Virus record (IMG/VR): IMGVR_UViG_3300023175_000047
Location: 1 to 55,177 of that record
DNA length: 55,177 nucleotides
Reading direction: 5' to 3' (one strand)
DNA from: a virus
Part shown: piece after piece, positions 54,997 to 55,177 of the stretch
Layout of the letters: each line of letters begins with the position of its first letter
Numbering within the stretch: the first letter of the stretch is position 1
The notes under the pieces: model-generated
Seen by the model: only the letters and a program-made list of their open reading frames with translations
Database searches by the model: none
Told to the model about the DNA's origin: nothing
Position numbers and translations under genes: made by a program

Positions 54997-55177
54997 ATGG
55001 CAAGTAAAGCTAGAGATTTCGCAAGATTAGCAAGAAGACTGAATGTAGCAGTTGACTTGGCAGATGAACGAGTTTATCTGAGAGATATAAACTTTGATTC
55101 ATCTTCAAGCAATGATACCATTCAAAATATGGTCACAGATAATCTGACTCTTGTGAATCTACAAGATGTCGAACCTG
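54997..55177 (+). CDS. Fibre-type protein, 5' part only
   Basis: ATG at 54997, one base after the previous stop, opens MASKARDFARLARRLNVAVDLADE and continues to the right edge (60 complete codons). An N-terminal basic helix followed by DNLTLVNLQDVEP fits the attachment end of another T4-like marine fibre protein with LxDV shaft repeats. Truncated by the window edge. Confidence 0.65.
   Translation, partial: MASKARDFARLARRLNVAVDLADERVYLRDINFDSSSSNDTIQNMVTDNLTLVNLQDVEP

Noticed and set aside
1-55177. CRISPR arrays, tRNA or rRNA genes
   Set aside because: No regularly spaced palindromic repeats and no cloverleaf-like stretch noticed in the gaps; nearly all DNA is protein-coding. No search tool was available.

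Overview
The window looks like the late virion region of a large T4-type (myovirus) phage, probably of an aquatic or marine bacterium. Three things support this. (1) The minus-strand gene 2221-3135 resembles the T4 neck protein gp13 in length and in both ends. (2) Octamers identical or close to the T4 late-promoter element TATAAATA sit in front of several genes, while two minus-strand genes have near-consensus sigma70 promoters. (3) The long plus-strand run has the DUF4815 baseplate/tail protein, S74 intramolecular chaperone domains and fibre motifs (N-terminal NDxTGDTLRxGGxKIN; YDLGSxxxRFRDLYLS) that I know from T4-like marine phages. Base composition is AT-rich (about one third G+C in lines counted by hand). 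The exact host cannot be read from the sequence.

Layout. Bases 1-3135 are a mixed-strand border zone: a leftward gene with a strong sigma70 promoter (1-51, cut by the window edge), a small rightward ORF under a late-promoter octamer, a leftward late gene (304-708), a G+C-rich leftward gene with its own sigma70 promoter, A-tract upstream region, operator-like palindrome and terminator (787-1197, moron-like), an HNH/NUMOD3 homing endonuclease on the opposite strand (1565-2224), and the gp13 homologue. From 3257 to the right edge all genes run rightward, with tiny gaps or overlaps. They encode almost only tail, baseplate and fibre/adhesin proteins: a 2188-residue DUF4815 protein, a 1333-residue fibre protein, Ig-like and poly-Gly-linked adhesins, a propeller-like protein, a 2073-residue protein of about 18 Ig-like domains, two S74-terminated fibre proteins, a 1788-residue baseplate/fibre protein, a shaft of about 43-residue repeats, three C1q-like receptor-binding tips, a tail assembly chaperone-like protein and several small structural paralogues.

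The adhesin run is interrupted at 21308-24671 by three non-structural genes: a coiled-coil protein, a two-domain enzyme (U32-like Fe-S TIM barrel fused to a class I methyltransferase) and a polytopic membrane protein resembling the DUF401/IT-superfamily permeases. This cargo block is the least expected part of the window. The enzyme pairs, in one chain, two activities that act in sequence in tRNA 5-methoxyuridine synthesis in some bacteria; its real substrate is unknown.

Many signs point to rapid modular exchange of host-recognition parts: a 33-base direct repeat that duplicates the end of one fibre gene, an Ig-domain protein that stops in mid-domain, in-frame (GGN)n and (CCN)n linker microsatellites, single domains of different base composition inside repeat proteins, and paralogous N-terminal anchors with different C-terminal heads.
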